From: Marinactinospora thermotolerans DSM 45154
GTDB taxonomy: Bacteria > Actinomycetota > Actinomycetes > Streptosporangiales > Streptosporangiaceae
Length of the DNA stretch: 64,000 nt
NCBI RefSeq assembly: GCF_900167435.1
Contig: NZ_FUWS01000010.1
Span: 124,001-188,000, forward strand
Direction of reading: 5' to 3'
Shown here: positions 26,422-35,412 of the stretch, one piece after another
Layout of the letters: each line of letters opens with the position of its first letter
Position numbering within the stretch: position 1 is the stretch's first letter
Notes under the pieces: generated by a model
The model's input: only the letters and a program-made list of their open reading frames with translations
What the model was told of the DNA's origin: nothing
Databases searched by the model: none
Made by a program: the position numbers and the translations under genes

Positions 26422-28575
26422 TCAGGACCGGGAGGCCAGGGTCAGGGGCAGGACCGGGCCCGAGCCGGCCTCACGCAGCAGCCGGGCCGCCACGGTCAGG
26501 CTCCACCCGGTGTCGGTGAAGTCGTCGACCAGCAGAACCGGCCCGTCGACCCCGGCCAGGGCCGCGCGCAGGGGGTCGGGCACGGTGAGCGCGTGCCACA
26601 CCGAGGCGAGCCGCTGGGCGCTGTTGTGACGGCGCGCCCCGGGGCCGTCGGGCCCGGTGTATGCGAGCGTCCCCAGCGGGGCCAGCCGGCCGACCCGCGC
26701 GATCCGCGCGGCGAGGTCGGTGATCATGACCGGCCTGCCGCGTGAGGGCATGGCGACGACGCCGACCGGCCGCTGTTGCCACGGCCAGGCCGCCAGAACC
26801 CGGACGAGCCCCTGGAACACCCGATCCGCGACCGGTTCGTCTGGGGCCTCCTCGGCGAGGAGACGGCGCAGGGTGGTCCCCCAGCCGATGTCGGTCAGGC
26901 GGGCGAGGGCGCGTCCCTCCTCCGCTCGGTGCTCGGGGCGGATGTTGCCGGAAAGGCCGACCCCCAGCGCGTCCATGCCGGTGGGCCACTGCTTGCGGGG
27001 GGAGATGACGGTACCGGGACGATCCAGATGCTCGGCCGCGGCCTGCCGCTGCGCGGGATCGACGTCCACGGGCCAGCGGCCCCCCGTGCAGTTGTCGCAC
27101 CGGCCGCAGGGCCCCGCGTCGGCGTCGTCGAGCTGACGGCGCAGGAACTCCATCCGGCACCCGGTGGTGTCGGCGTAGTCGAGCATCGCCCGCTGCTCGA
27201 TCTCGCGCGCCGCGGCGACCGCGGCGTAACGGTCGGCGTCGTAGCTCCAGGGACGTCCGGTGGCGGTCCAGCCACCACGGACCCGGCGCACCGCGCCGTC
27301 GACGTCGAGCACCTTGAGCATCTGCTCCAGCCGGCTGCGGCCCAGGTCGACGCGGGCCTCCAGCCGCGGCAACGACACCGGGCCGTCCGCCTCGGCGAGG
27401 GCGTCGAGGGTGCGGCGCACGATCTCCTCCGGCGGGAAGGCGAGACTGGCGAAATAGGCCCAGATCTCGCGGTCCTCGCGGCCGGGGAGCAGGATGGCCT
27501 CGGCGCGCTCGACGCCACGGCCCGCCCGGCCCACCTGCTGGTAGTAGGAGATGGGCGACTGGGGCGCGCCGAGGTGGACGACGAATCCGAGGTCGGGTTT
27601 GTCGAACCCCATCCCCAGGGCGCTGGTGGCCACCAGCGCCTTGGTGCGGTTGGCGAGCAGGTCGTCCTCGGCCCTGCGGCGTTCCTCGGGGTCGGTCTGC
27701 CCGGTGTAGGCGCGCACGTCGTAACCGCGTTCACCAAGGAAGGCCGCGGTCTCCACGGCCGCGGCGACGGTCAGCGTGTAGACGATGCCGGAGCCGGGCA
27801 GTTCGCCCAGGTGCTGGGCCAGCCAGCTCAGCCGCGCGGTGCTGTCGGGAAGCCGTACCACCGCCAGCCGCAGGCTCTCGCGGTCGAGGGCGCCGCGCAG
27901 CACCAGGGTCCCCGCGCCGTCGCCGATGTCGAGCTGTTCGGCGACGTCGCGGGTGACGCGCTCGTTGGCCGTGGCCGTGGTGGCGAGGACCGGAACGCCC
28001 CGCGGAAGCCCGGCCAGCAGCGTGCGGATGCGCCGGTAGTCGGGGCGGAAGTCGTGCCCCCAGTCGGAGACGCAGTGGGCCTCGTCCACGACGACCAGGC
28101 CGGCGCCCTCGGCGAGACGGGGGAGGACCTGGTCGCGGAAGTCGGGGTTGTTGAGCCGCTCGGGACTGACCAGCAGCACGTCCACGGAGCCGGCCGCGAT
28201 GTCGGCGTAGATCCGCTCCCACTCGTCGAGGTTGGCGCTGTTGATGGTACGGGCCGAGATCCCGGCCCGTTCGGCCGCGGCGATCTGGTTGCGCATCAGG
28301 GCGAGCAACGGCGAGATGATGACGGTCGGGCCCGCCCCCTCGGCCCGGCGCAGCGCGGTGGCCACGAAGTAGACCGCCGACTTGCCCCACCCGGTGCGCT
28401 GCACGACGAGGGCCCGGCGCCGTTCGGCGACAAGGGCGTGGATGGCCCGCCACTGGTCCTCGCGCAGCCGGGCGGACGGGCCGGCGAGCGCGCGGAGGTG
28501 GCGCTCGGCCGCCTCGCGCAGGGCCGATTCGTCCGAGGCCGGGGCCGCGGTTTCGGACGGTGCTGAAGTCACCAT
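26422..28575 (-). CDS. recQ: RecQ-like DNA helicase with C-terminal phosphoribosyltransferase domain
   Basis: 717 residues. Superfamily-2 helicase core with Walker A QRTGWGKSAVYF, DEAH box VVDEAHCVSDWGHDFRPDY and motif VI QQVGRAGRG. A Zn-binding RecQ region follows, with CRMEFLRRQL then CGRCDNC. In place of an HRDC domain the C-terminus carries a type I phosphoribosyltransferase signature at 680-694 (VLLVDDFTDTGWSLT). The helicase unwinds DNA 3'-5' in repair; the role of the second domain is unknown. The ATG has AAGGAGG six nt upstream. Confidence 0.93.
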   Translation of the reverse strand: MVTSAPSETAAPASDESALREAAERHLRALAGPSARLREDQWRAIHALVAERRRALVVQRTGWGKSAVYFVATALRRAEGAGPTVIISPLLALMRNQIAAAERAGISARTINSANLDEWERIYADIAAGSVDVLLVSPERLNNPDFRDQVLPRLAEGAGLVVVDEAHCVSDWGHDFRPDYRRIRTLLAGLPRGVPVLATTATANERVTRDVAEQLDIGDGAGTLVLRGALDRESLRLAVVRLPDSTARLSWLAQHLGELPGSGIVYTLTVAAAVETAAFLGERGYDVRAYTGQTDPEERRRAEDDLLANRTKALVATSALGMGFDKPDLGFVVHLGAPQSPISYYQQVGRAGRGVERAEAILLPGREDREIWAYFASLAFPPEEIVRRTLDALAEADGPVSLPRLEARVDLGRSRLEQMLKVLDVDGAVRRVRGGWTATGRPWSYDADRYAAVAAAREIEQRAMLDYADTTGCRMEFLRRQLDDADAGPCGRCDNCTGGRWPVDVDPAQRQAAAEHLDRPGTVISPRKQWPTGMDALGVGLSGNIRPEHRAEEGRALARLTDIGWGTTLRRLLAEEAPDEPVADRVFQGLVRVLAAWPWQQRPVGVVAMPSRGRPVMITDLAARIARVGRLAPLGTLAYTGPDGPGARRHNSAQRLASVWHALTVPDPLRAALAGVDGPVLLVDDFTDTGWSLTVAARLLREAGSGPVLPLTLASRS

Positions 28576-28636
28576 GTCCTCCTTGCTATCAGAGCCCGCG
28601 CCGCGGCGCCGCCCGGTCCCGGCAACCGGCCGCGGG

Positions 28637-28990
28637 TCACTCCCCGTCGTCGCGCGATTCGCGCAGCGCCTGCCGCAGTTCGTCGGTCACCAGGTGGGCG
28701 CGGTCGCTCTCGCCACGGCTGTAGGCGACACGCCCGATCGTCTGGGCCAGAACCGGGACCGTCAGGAACTGGAACAGGCCCACCAGGGCCAGCGGCACGG
28801 CCGAACCGACGTCGGGCAGCTGGAACGCGGCTCCGAGTAGGAGCAGGACCAGCCCCACCGTGTCCGGCTTGGTCGCCGCGTGCAGGCGCCCCAACAGCGT
28901 GGGGAACCGCACCAGGCCGAAGGTGCCGATGAGCGCGAACAGCGCACCGAGCGGCAGCAGCACCGCGGTCGCCCAGTCAGCCACGGTCAT
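28637..28990 (-). CDS. mnhG: Mrp antiporter subunit G
   Basis: 117 residues with three transmembrane segments; the GTFGLVRFPTLLGRLHAATKPDTVG stretch is diagnostic of MnhG/MrpG. Part of the hetero-oligomeric Mrp cation/proton antiporter. Its start overlaps mnhF by 14 bp. Last gene of the operon. Confidence 0.95.
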   Translation of the reverse strand: MTVADWATAVLLPLGALFALIGTFGLVRFPTLLGRLHAATKPDTVGLVLLLLGAAFQLPDVGSAVPLALVGLFQFLTVPVLAQTIGRVAYSRGESDRAHLVTDELRQALRESRDDGE

Positions 28991-29255
28991 GGGCCCGCCT
29001 CTCCGCGAACCGGGCCGCCGTCAACGTGCCGACGAAGCCCAGCAGCGCGATCGTCACCATGAGGCCGATGTAGGCGGTGTCGCCGCGGACCGCGACCTCC
29101 ACCGCGATCGAGCTGACCACCAGCACCGACAGCGCGTTGAGGCAGATGATGCGGTCGAGCACCGACGGCCCGCGCACCAGGCGGACGAGCGTGAACAGCA
29201 CGCCCGCGCCCAGCATGGCGAACGTCGCGGTGTAGACGTGTTCCAAGACGTTCAC
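28977..29255 (-). CDS. mnhF: Mrp antiporter subunit F
   Basis: 92 residues with three transmembrane helices; RLVRGPSVLDRIICLNAL is the conserved MnhF core. The GTG start overlaps the mnhE stop by four bases (GTGA), indicating translational coupling. Confidence 0.95.
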   Translation of the reverse strand: MNVLEHVYTATFAMLGAGVLFTLVRLVRGPSVLDRIICLNALSVLVVSSIAVEVAVRGDTAYIGLMVTIALLGFVGTLTAARFAERRAHDRG

Positions 29256-29881
29256 GACGTCTCCTTCCGCGTGGTCGTGGCGTACTCGCGTTCGGCGCGT
29301 TCGAACTCCGCGATGTCCTCGGCGTTGCCGAACGCGCGGACGATCAGTTCCTCGGTACGGCGCACCTGGCGGCGCAGCCCCTCCACCGCCTCGGGCGAGG
29401 CCACGGGGATACCGTGCACGTAGATGACCCCTTGGTCACGGTTGAGTTCGATCACCAGGCTCCCGGTGACCAGGGACAGACCTCCGCTGACCAGGGCGAG
29501 CAGGAAGTCGGAGTCGGTGCGCATGGGGACCGCGACGATCGCGCCGCGGGTCCGCTCCGGCCGCCACAGAACGTGGAAGGCCACTCTGACGCTGGAGGCG
29601 AAAAGGTCGTAGCCGATGCGCGAGGCCAGCCGCAACACCGCGATCGGGTGAAATCCCAGCCGGACCGGCAGGTGCGGGAGACGCGCGGCCGAGTAGCCCA
29701 GCGAGGCCACGAGCAGACCGGCCAGGATCGTTCCCGGGGACGGGTCCCCCCACAGGATGACCCACATCACCGTGAGCCAGACGACCGTGGGCAGGCGCCC
29801 CAGGAGACGCTGGAGCCAGCTCCGCTCGTCGGCGGGCGCCTCCACGGGACGCACCGCGCCGCTCTCGTCCGCCGCGGTCAT
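29252..29881 (-). CDS. mnhE: Mrp antiporter subunit E
   Basis: 209 residues. Two or three N-terminal membrane segments (VVWLTVMWVILWG, PGTILAGLLVASLGYSAARL) precede the cytoplasmic half (SLVIELNRDQGVIYVHGI), typical of MnhE. The ATG overlaps the mnhD stop by four bases. Confidence 0.95.
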   Translation of the reverse strand: MTAADESGAVRPVEAPADERSWLQRLLGRLPTVVWLTVMWVILWGDPSPGTILAGLLVASLGYSAARLPHLPVRLGFHPIAVLRLASRIGYDLFASSVRVAFHVLWRPERTRGAIVAVPMRTDSDFLLALVSGGLSLVTGSLVIELNRDQGVIYVHGIPVASPEAVEGLRRQVRRTEELIVRAFGNAEDIAEFERAEREYATTTRKETS

Positions 29882-31404
29882 CGCGCCCCCTCTCCCAGTA
29901 CGGCCTCGATGTAGGCGTCGCCGTTGACCAGCCCCTCGGCCGCGGTGAAGCCGATCGAGGCCAACGGTCCGGCCGCGACCGCCACGAACAGCCCGACGGC
30001 GACCATGACCCCGGTCATCGTGGTCATGAAACGCAGACCGCCGAGGTTGGCGCCGTTGCGCAGCCGCTCCTTCGCCTCGACCATGTCCGGCAGCGGAGTG
30101 CCCCAAAACGCCCGGGTCCAGATCCGAAAGACCGCGATCAGCGTGAGCAGGCTGGTCAACAGACCCGCGACGATGCCGGCCAGGACGAGCGGGCTTCCCT
30201 CGGCGAAACCAGCCTCGAACAGCGCGACCTTGGCGACGAAGCCCGACATCGGCGGCAGCCCGGCCAGGCTGAGCGCCGGCAGGAAGAAGAAGAGCGCCAG
30301 CGCCGGGGACACCGTGGTCAGCCCGCGGATGGCGCGCAGCGAGGTGTGCCCCACGTACTGCCGCATCAGCCCGTTCACCAGGAAGAGCGTGGCCTGGACG
30401 ATGATGTGGTGCACGAGGTAGAACACCGCCCCGGCCAGACCCGCGGCCGTTCCCACGCCCAGCCCGAAGATCATGAAACCGATGTGGCTGACCAGGGCGA
30501 AGGACATGACCCGGTTGACGTCGTCTTGGACCAGGGCGCCGAGGATCCCCACGACCATGGTCGCGATCGCCACCCACAGCAGTACGTCGGAGATGTCGTC
30601 GCGGAAGAACAGCAGCGTCTGGGTGCGGATGATCGCATACACCGCGACCTTGGTCAGCAGCGCGGCGAAGATCGCCGAGATGCGGGTGAGGGCCACCGGA
30701 TAGCTGTCGGGCAGCCAGAAGTGCATGGGCACGATGGCGGCCTTGATCCCGAACACCACGAAGAACAGCAGGGCCAGCACCATCCGCAGCTCCGGAGGGG
30801 CGGCACCGAGCTTCTCGGCGATGTCGGCCATGTTGACGGTGCCCGTCAGGGCGTAGACCAGGGCGATCCCGGTGAGGAAGAGGATCGATGAGGTCAGGCT
30901 GACGACGGTGTAGATCATGCTCGCGCGGACCCGCGCCCTGGTGGGCGCCTGGGTGATGAGGGCGTAGCTCGCGGTCAGCATGATCTCGAACCCGACGAAC
31001 AGGTTGAACAGGTCGCCGGCGATGAAGCTGAGGCACACGCCCGCGGTCAGCACGAGGTAGGTCGGGTGGAACACCTGCGGCGTGGCCCGGCTGAGCCCGC
31101 CGATGTCCTGCCCGATCGCGTAGAGCAGGACGATCAGCAGGACCACCGAGGAGACGAGCAGGAGCAGCGCGGCCATGGGGTCGGCGACCAGGGTGATCCC
31201 CAGCGGCGCCGCCCAGGCCCCGGCCTGGGTGGTCACGACCGTGCCGTCGGCGGTGCGCGCCAGCAGCAGCGCTGCGTCGACGATGACCACCGACAGGGTC
31301 AGCGCGCCGACGATCTGCTGGGCCCGGGGAACGCCGCGCAGCAGCAGCGTCACGGCGGCGCCCAGCAACGGCACCACGAGGGGGATGGCGAGCAGCATGT
31401 TCAC
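29878..31404 (-). CDS. mnhD: Mrp antiporter subunit D
   Basis: 508 residues, proton-conducting NuoM/N-like subunit with about 14 helices. The conserved membrane Glu is in FVGFEIMLTASYAL and the conserved Lys in GIKAAIVPMHFWLPDSYP. I chose the GTG at 31404, which overlaps mnhC by four bases and has GGAGG upstream; ATG 31398 is two codons in. Confidence 0.96.
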   Translation of the reverse strand: MNMLLAIPLVVPLLGAAVTLLLRGVPRAQQIVGALTLSVVIVDAALLLARTADGTVVTTQAGAWAAPLGITLVADPMAALLLLVSSVVLLIVLLYAIGQDIGGLSRATPQVFHPTYLVLTAGVCLSFIAGDLFNLFVGFEIMLTASYALITQAPTRARVRASMIYTVVSLTSSILFLTGIALVYALTGTVNMADIAEKLGAAPPELRMVLALLFFVVFGIKAAIVPMHFWLPDSYPVALTRISAIFAALLTKVAVYAIIRTQTLLFFRDDISDVLLWVAIATMVVGILGALVQDDVNRVMSFALVSHIGFMIFGLGVGTAAGLAGAVFYLVHHIIVQATLFLVNGLMRQYVGHTSLRAIRGLTTVSPALALFFFLPALSLAGLPPMSGFVAKVALFEAGFAEGSPLVLAGIVAGLLTSLLTLIAVFRIWTRAFWGTPLPDMVEAKERLRNGANLGGLRFMTTMTGVMVAVGLFVAVAAGPLASIGFTAAEGLVNGDAYIEAVLGEGAR

Positions 31405-31775
31405 GAGGAGTCCTCCGGCTCGGTCAGCCGGCTGATGCGGCGGTCCTCGACGTCGTCGGGGACTTCGTCGTTCTCGTCTCCCAGCCACACCCGGTAGGCG
31501 AGTGCGAGCAGGAAGGTGGTGACACCGAAGGTGATGACGATCGCGGTCAGCGCCATGGCGTGGGGCAGCGGGTCCGACATCTCCCCCGACGGGCCGCCCA
31601 GCAGCGGGGGCAGGGTGATGGCCTCGTCGGTCAGGAGCAGGGACAGGTTCGCGGCGTGGCCCAGGATGAGGATGCCGAACACGACGCGCATCAGGGAGCG
31701 CTGGAGGAGCAGGTAGAAGCCGCTGGAGTAGAGGACCGCGACGCACACGACGAGGATGAGTCCGGGCGTGTTCAC
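31401..31775 (-). CDS. mnhC: Mrp antiporter subunit C
   Basis: 124 residues, NuoK-like with three helices: GFYLLLQRSLMRVVFGILIL, NLSLLL and ALTAIVITFGVTTFLLALAY. The acidic C-terminal tail is cytoplasmic. The GTG start overlaps the mnhB stop by four bases. Confidence 0.95.
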   Translation of the reverse strand: MNTPGLILVVCVAVLYSSGFYLLLQRSLMRVVFGILILGHAANLSLLLTDEAITLPPLLGGPSGEMSDPLPHAMALTAIVITFGVTTFLLALAYRVWLGDENDEVPDDVEDRRISRLTEPEDSS

Positions 31776-32398
31776 GCCTTCTCACCCCCTCGCCTGCGGG
31801 CGGCGCGCGCCTGCTCTGCGGCCCGCTCCTGGCGGGCCTCCGCCTCCTCCGCCTCCATGCGGGCGCCGAGCGCGGCGACAACGGACAGGACGAGACCGAC
31901 GACGATCAGGAAGACCCCCGTTTCGAAGATCAGCGCACTGAGCAGTTTGACGTCACCGAAGACCGGGAGGGTGAACTCCCACTTGACGGTGTCGAGGATG
32001 GGCCGGCCGAACAGCAGCGGAACACCGGCCGCGCCGCAGGCGACGATCATGCCCAGCGCGAGCAGGGTGTTGGGCCGCATCGGCAGTCCCGCGGCGAGTT
32101 CATGGCGACCGCCCGCGATGTAGCGCAGCACGTAGGCCATGCTCGCCACGAGCCCTCCGGCGAACCCTCCGCCGGGACGGTCGTGTCCGGACACCAGGAG
32201 GAAGACCGACAGGGTGAGGATGGCGGGGATCAGCAGCCGCGCCGCGACCTCCAGCAGGACCGAGCGAGGACCGAACGCGGGACGGACGACCGTGCTCAGC
32301 CACCGTTCACGCGGTGCCTCCCAGCCTTCGGGCGGTCCCGCGGAGCTCCCGCCGGCCGTGGCACGAGGGCGCGGGGCGCCACTGCCTTCGAGGGCCAT
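31772..32398 (-). CDS. mnhB: Mrp antiporter subunit B
   Basis: 208 residues. The conserved HDRPGGGFAGGLVASMAYVL segment and LPVFGDVKLLSALIFETGVF identify MnhB. A ~45-residue polar N-terminal extension and an Arg/Glu/Ala-rich C-terminal coil are added relative to short homologues. The start lies 2 bp after the mnhA stop. Confidence 0.95.
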   Translation of the reverse strand: MALEGSGAPRPRATAGGSSAGPPEGWEAPRERWLSTVVRPAFGPRSVLLEVAARLLIPAILTLSVFLLVSGHDRPGGGFAGGLVASMAYVLRYIAGGRHELAAGLPMRPNTLLALGMIVACGAAGVPLLFGRPILDTVKWEFTLPVFGDVKLLSALIFETGVFLIVVGLVLSVVAALGARMEAEEAEARQERAAEQARAARRRGGEKA

Positions 32399-32400
32399 GG

Positions 32401-34896
32401 TCAGCTTCCCTCCTTGGGCTTGTCGCCGGTTCGGGAACGGGAGATTCGCAGGTCGGCCCCCTCCTCGCCGCGCGTGCCGAGGTCGGCGTTCTCGCTGACG
32501 GGGGATCCGGGGGCGCGCATCGCCAGTTCGATCTCCTCCTCGTTGATGTCGACGTCGGGCTCGTCCACGATCCGGTCACGGCGGTTGAGCAGGACCAGCG
32601 AGGCGACCGCGACGGCCGCGGTGGCCAGGACGACGACCTCACCGAAGGTGTCCAGCGCGCGGAAGTCGGCGAGGATCACGTTGACGAGGTTGTGCCCCCC
32701 GGCCTGCTCGGCGTAGCCGGCGAACTCACGCGAGATGGGTTCGGCGGTGCGCGCGCTCGTCGTCAGCCACAGCGCCACCGCGATGAAGGTGCCCGCGGCC
32801 GAGCACAGGAGGAGGGTCAGTCGTTTGGCCCACCCGTTGGGCCGGGTGTGGAAGGTCGTCGGCAGCAGGCGCAGGACGAACACCAGGATGATGGTCGTCA
32901 GCGTTTCGACGAGCACCAGCGTGAGCGCCAGGTCGGGCGCCCCGTGCAGGACGAACAGACCCGCGATGCCGAATCCCATCGCGCTGAGGAGGATGAGGGC
33001 GGGGAACCTGCGGTGTTCGCGCACGGTCGCGACCGCGGTGACGATGATGACCAGGGCGACGACCGCCTCAAGGGGGCTGTCCCACAGGCGCAGGTGCTCT
33101 CCGCCCAGGGGTAGCGCCAGCTCACCGGTGATCAGGGCCGCGAGCATGCGCAGTCCCGGCAGCGCGAGCATCGTGGCCAGGATGATGCCGAGGTAGACCG
33201 GCAGGGAGCCGCTCTGCGAGCGGCGCGTGACGCTCAGCGCGCTGGAGTAGACGGTGTGGATGAACAGGTGGTAGCCCGCGTCGGCGTCCGGCCAGCGCGG
33301 CATCGAGTTCTGCAGCCTGGCGACGGGGCGACGCCACCAGAACATCGCCGCGCCCAAGACGATGACCAGCGCCGACAGTCCGAGCGCCGGGGTGAGGCCG
33401 TGCCACAGGGCGAGGTGGTAGGGGTACCCGCCGTCGTCGTAGGCGGCGGCGTAGGACTGGGCGATCGGGTCGAGGAGGGGCGAGGCGACCCCCAGGACCA
33501 GGCCGGCCGCCGACAGCAGGACCGGGGCCGCCACGAACGGGGCCGAGGGCGCTTTGAAGCGGCGCGCGGAGACGGTGGCCTTGTCCGCGAAGGCCCCCCA
33601 GACGAACCTGGCGCTGTAGGCGAAGGTGAGCACCGAGCCGAACACCAGGCCGACCAGCACGGTCCAGGCGACCCCCTGGGGGAGTTCGCCGGCGTGGCCG
33701 GGGACGAACGCCTCCAGCGCCGCCTCCTTGCCGACGAAGCCGAGCAACGGCGGCAGGCCCGCCATGGAGGCCGCCGCGAGACCGGCCGCCACCGCGAGCA
33801 CCGGCATCCGCCGCCCCAGGCCGCTGAGCCGGCTGATGCTGCGCGTCCCCGTCTGGTGGTCGACGATCCCCACGGTCAAAAACAGCGTGGACTTGAACAG
33901 GCCGTGGGACAGCAGCACCCCGATGGTGGCGATCGCGGCGGTGTGGGTGCCCGCCCCGGCCAGCAGGGTGAGGAAACCGAGCTGGCTGACGGTGCCGTAG
34001 GCGAGGAGGAGTTTCAGGTCGTCTTGGCGCAGTGCTCGCCACCCGCCGACGACCATCGTGGCCAGACCGAAGCCGAGCACGAGGACGCGCCAGGGATCGA
34101 CGTCGGCGAAACCGGGGGACAGCCGGGCGATGAGGTAGACGCCGCCCTTGACCATCGCCGCCGCGTGCAGGTAGCCGCTGACCGGGGTCGGGGCGACCAT
34201 CGCGCCCGGGAGCCAGTAGTGCAGGGGGGCCTGGGCGGACTTGGCGAAGGCGCCGGCCAGGATGAGGACCAGGGCCGCCGGCAACCAGGGGCTGTCGGTG
34301 GGCGGGTCGGCCAGCAGGGCGGAGATGCTGTAGGTCCCGCCGATGGTGCCCAGGATGATGAAGCCGATGAGCATGAGCAGGCCGAAGCCCGCGGTGGTGA
34401 CCAGGGCCTGGGTGGCCGCGCGCCGGGAGTTCTCCTTGCGGTCGTCATGGCCGACGAGCAGGAACGAGGTGACCGAGGTCAGTTCCCAGAAGACATAGAG
34501 CGCGAACAGGTTGTCGGTGGTGACGACCCCGAGCATCGATCCGGCGAACAGCACCATCACCGAGGCGAGTCGACCGAGCGCGCGCTCGCCGGAGGAGAAG
34601 TAGGCGGCGCTGTAGCAGAAGATGACGGCGCCCACGCCGGAGACCAGCAGCACCATCGCGAGGGCGAGCGCGTCGAGCCGGAAGTCGAGGTTGATGTCGA
34701 GGGCGGGCACCCAGGGGATGGACGCGGAAACGGCCCGGCCGGCGACGATCTCCGGTGCCTGGGAGAGCGCCCAGACCGCGGACAGGATCGGCGGCAGGCT
34801 CGCCACCAGGAAGGCGCGAGGTCCCAGGAGCCGTACCAACGGCGGTATCGCGACCGCAGCCAGGGCGTGGATCGCGATGATGAAGGGCAGCAGCAT
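32401..34896 (-). CDS. mnhA: Mrp antiporter subunit A
   Basis: 831 residues, the large NuoL-like subunit. The ion-translocation core is clear (FALYVFWELTSVTSFLLVGH, AKSAQAPLHYWLPGAM). The extra C-terminal region carries MbhD/E-like helices (HGAPDLALTLVLVETLTTII, NVILADFRALDTFGEVVVLA). With mnhB-G it forms the Mrp complex that exports Na+ or K+ in exchange for H+, supporting pH and salt homeostasis. No Shine-Dalgarno is seen; TAACGT on the minus strand, five nt before the ATG, suggests a leaderless or nearly leaderless start. Confidence 0.96.
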   Translation of the reverse strand: MLLPFIIAIHALAAVAIPPLVRLLGPRAFLVASLPPILSAVWALSQAPEIVAGRAVSASIPWVPALDINLDFRLDALALAMVLLVSGVGAVIFCYSAAYFSSGERALGRLASVMVLFAGSMLGVVTTDNLFALYVFWELTSVTSFLLVGHDDRKENSRRAATQALVTTAGFGLLMLIGFIILGTIGGTYSISALLADPPTDSPWLPAALVLILAGAFAKSAQAPLHYWLPGAMVAPTPVSGYLHAAAMVKGGVYLIARLSPGFADVDPWRVLVLGFGLATMVVGGWRALRQDDLKLLLAYGTVSQLGFLTLLAGAGTHTAAIATIGVLLSHGLFKSTLFLTVGIVDHQTGTRSISRLSGLGRRMPVLAVAAGLAAASMAGLPPLLGFVGKEAALEAFVPGHAGELPQGVAWTVLVGLVFGSVLTFAYSARFVWGAFADKATVSARRFKAPSAPFVAAPVLLSAAGLVLGVASPLLDPIAQSYAAAYDDGGYPYHLALWHGLTPALGLSALVIVLGAAMFWWRRPVARLQNSMPRWPDADAGYHLFIHTVYSSALSVTRRSQSGSLPVYLGIILATMLALPGLRMLAALITGELALPLGGEHLRLWDSPLEAVVALVIIVTAVATVREHRRFPALILLSAMGFGIAGLFVLHGAPDLALTLVLVETLTTIILVFVLRLLPTTFHTRPNGWAKRLTLLLCSAAGTFIAVALWLTTSARTAEPISREFAGYAEQAGGHNLVNVILADFRALDTFGEVVVLATAAVAVASLVLLNRRDRIVDEPDVDINEEEIELAMRAPGSPVSENADLGTRGEEGADLRISRSRTGDKPKEGS

Positions 34897-35412
34897 AAGT
34901 GACGTTATCGATGGTCAGGACCGGAGGCGCAACCTTTCTCACCACCGGACGGCGGGCGGGCGGGGCGAGGTGTCGAACGGACGGAACACCCCAAAGGGTA
35001 ACCGCACTCCTCCTTCCCATCTTGACGTCACCGCGCCGAGGTGTACTATTTGCCGCCCCCCGACCGACCACGGACGATCGTCACTCTCCGTATTTATACT
35101 GGTAGGGCGGGAAAATCAGGTCCTTCTCCGGAACGCCACCGGCTCGAATTCCCAATTTCACCGTGTTTGATCTCATACAACAAGAAAGATGAGACACGGC
35201 GTCCCACTTACAGCGCGTCGTCACGGGCCGCCCGAAGCACCGTGTCCGGTTACGCAGCGTCTCCACCCCTCGTATGGCCTGTTCTCGGGGATGACATGAA
35301 ACGCCTCACTCCCCGTCTCCGGCCGGAGACGGCCGGCGGCACGGGGACGGCACGGTATTTCACCCCGCGATCCGGTTCGCGGTGGTCACTGGGTCGGGCC
35401 AGAATTACGGTC
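34897..35412. promoter_or_regulatory. Divergent mnhA/parC intergenic region
   Basis: 516 bp holding the promoters of both operons. A less GC-rich part (35041-35210) contains an interrupted inverted repeat: CCGTGT (35161-35166) plus CTCAT (35172-35176) matched by ATGAGACACGG (35189-35199). The minus-strand TAACGT at 34902-34907 is a likely mnhA -10. The parC frame stays open upstream to 35041, but that sequence shows no topoisomerase similarity. Confidence 0.5.
35313..35332. repeat. Perfect 20-bp palindrome upstream of parC
   Basis: CCGTCTCCGGCCGGAGACGG is fully self-complementary with no spacer, centred about 90 bp before the parC ATG. It could be a dimeric-protein operator. Its sequence does not match any operator I recognise. 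Confidence 0.6.

Noticed and set aside
29882-31036. Long open frame continuing upstream of mnhE
   Set aside because: It is the antisense-like extra frame inside mnhD and gives Arg/His-rich sequence with no family match.
35041-35412. In-frame 124-codon upstream extension of parC
   Set aside because: No similarity to type II topoisomerases, lower GC and promoter-like content. The ATG at 35413 begins the conserved sequence.
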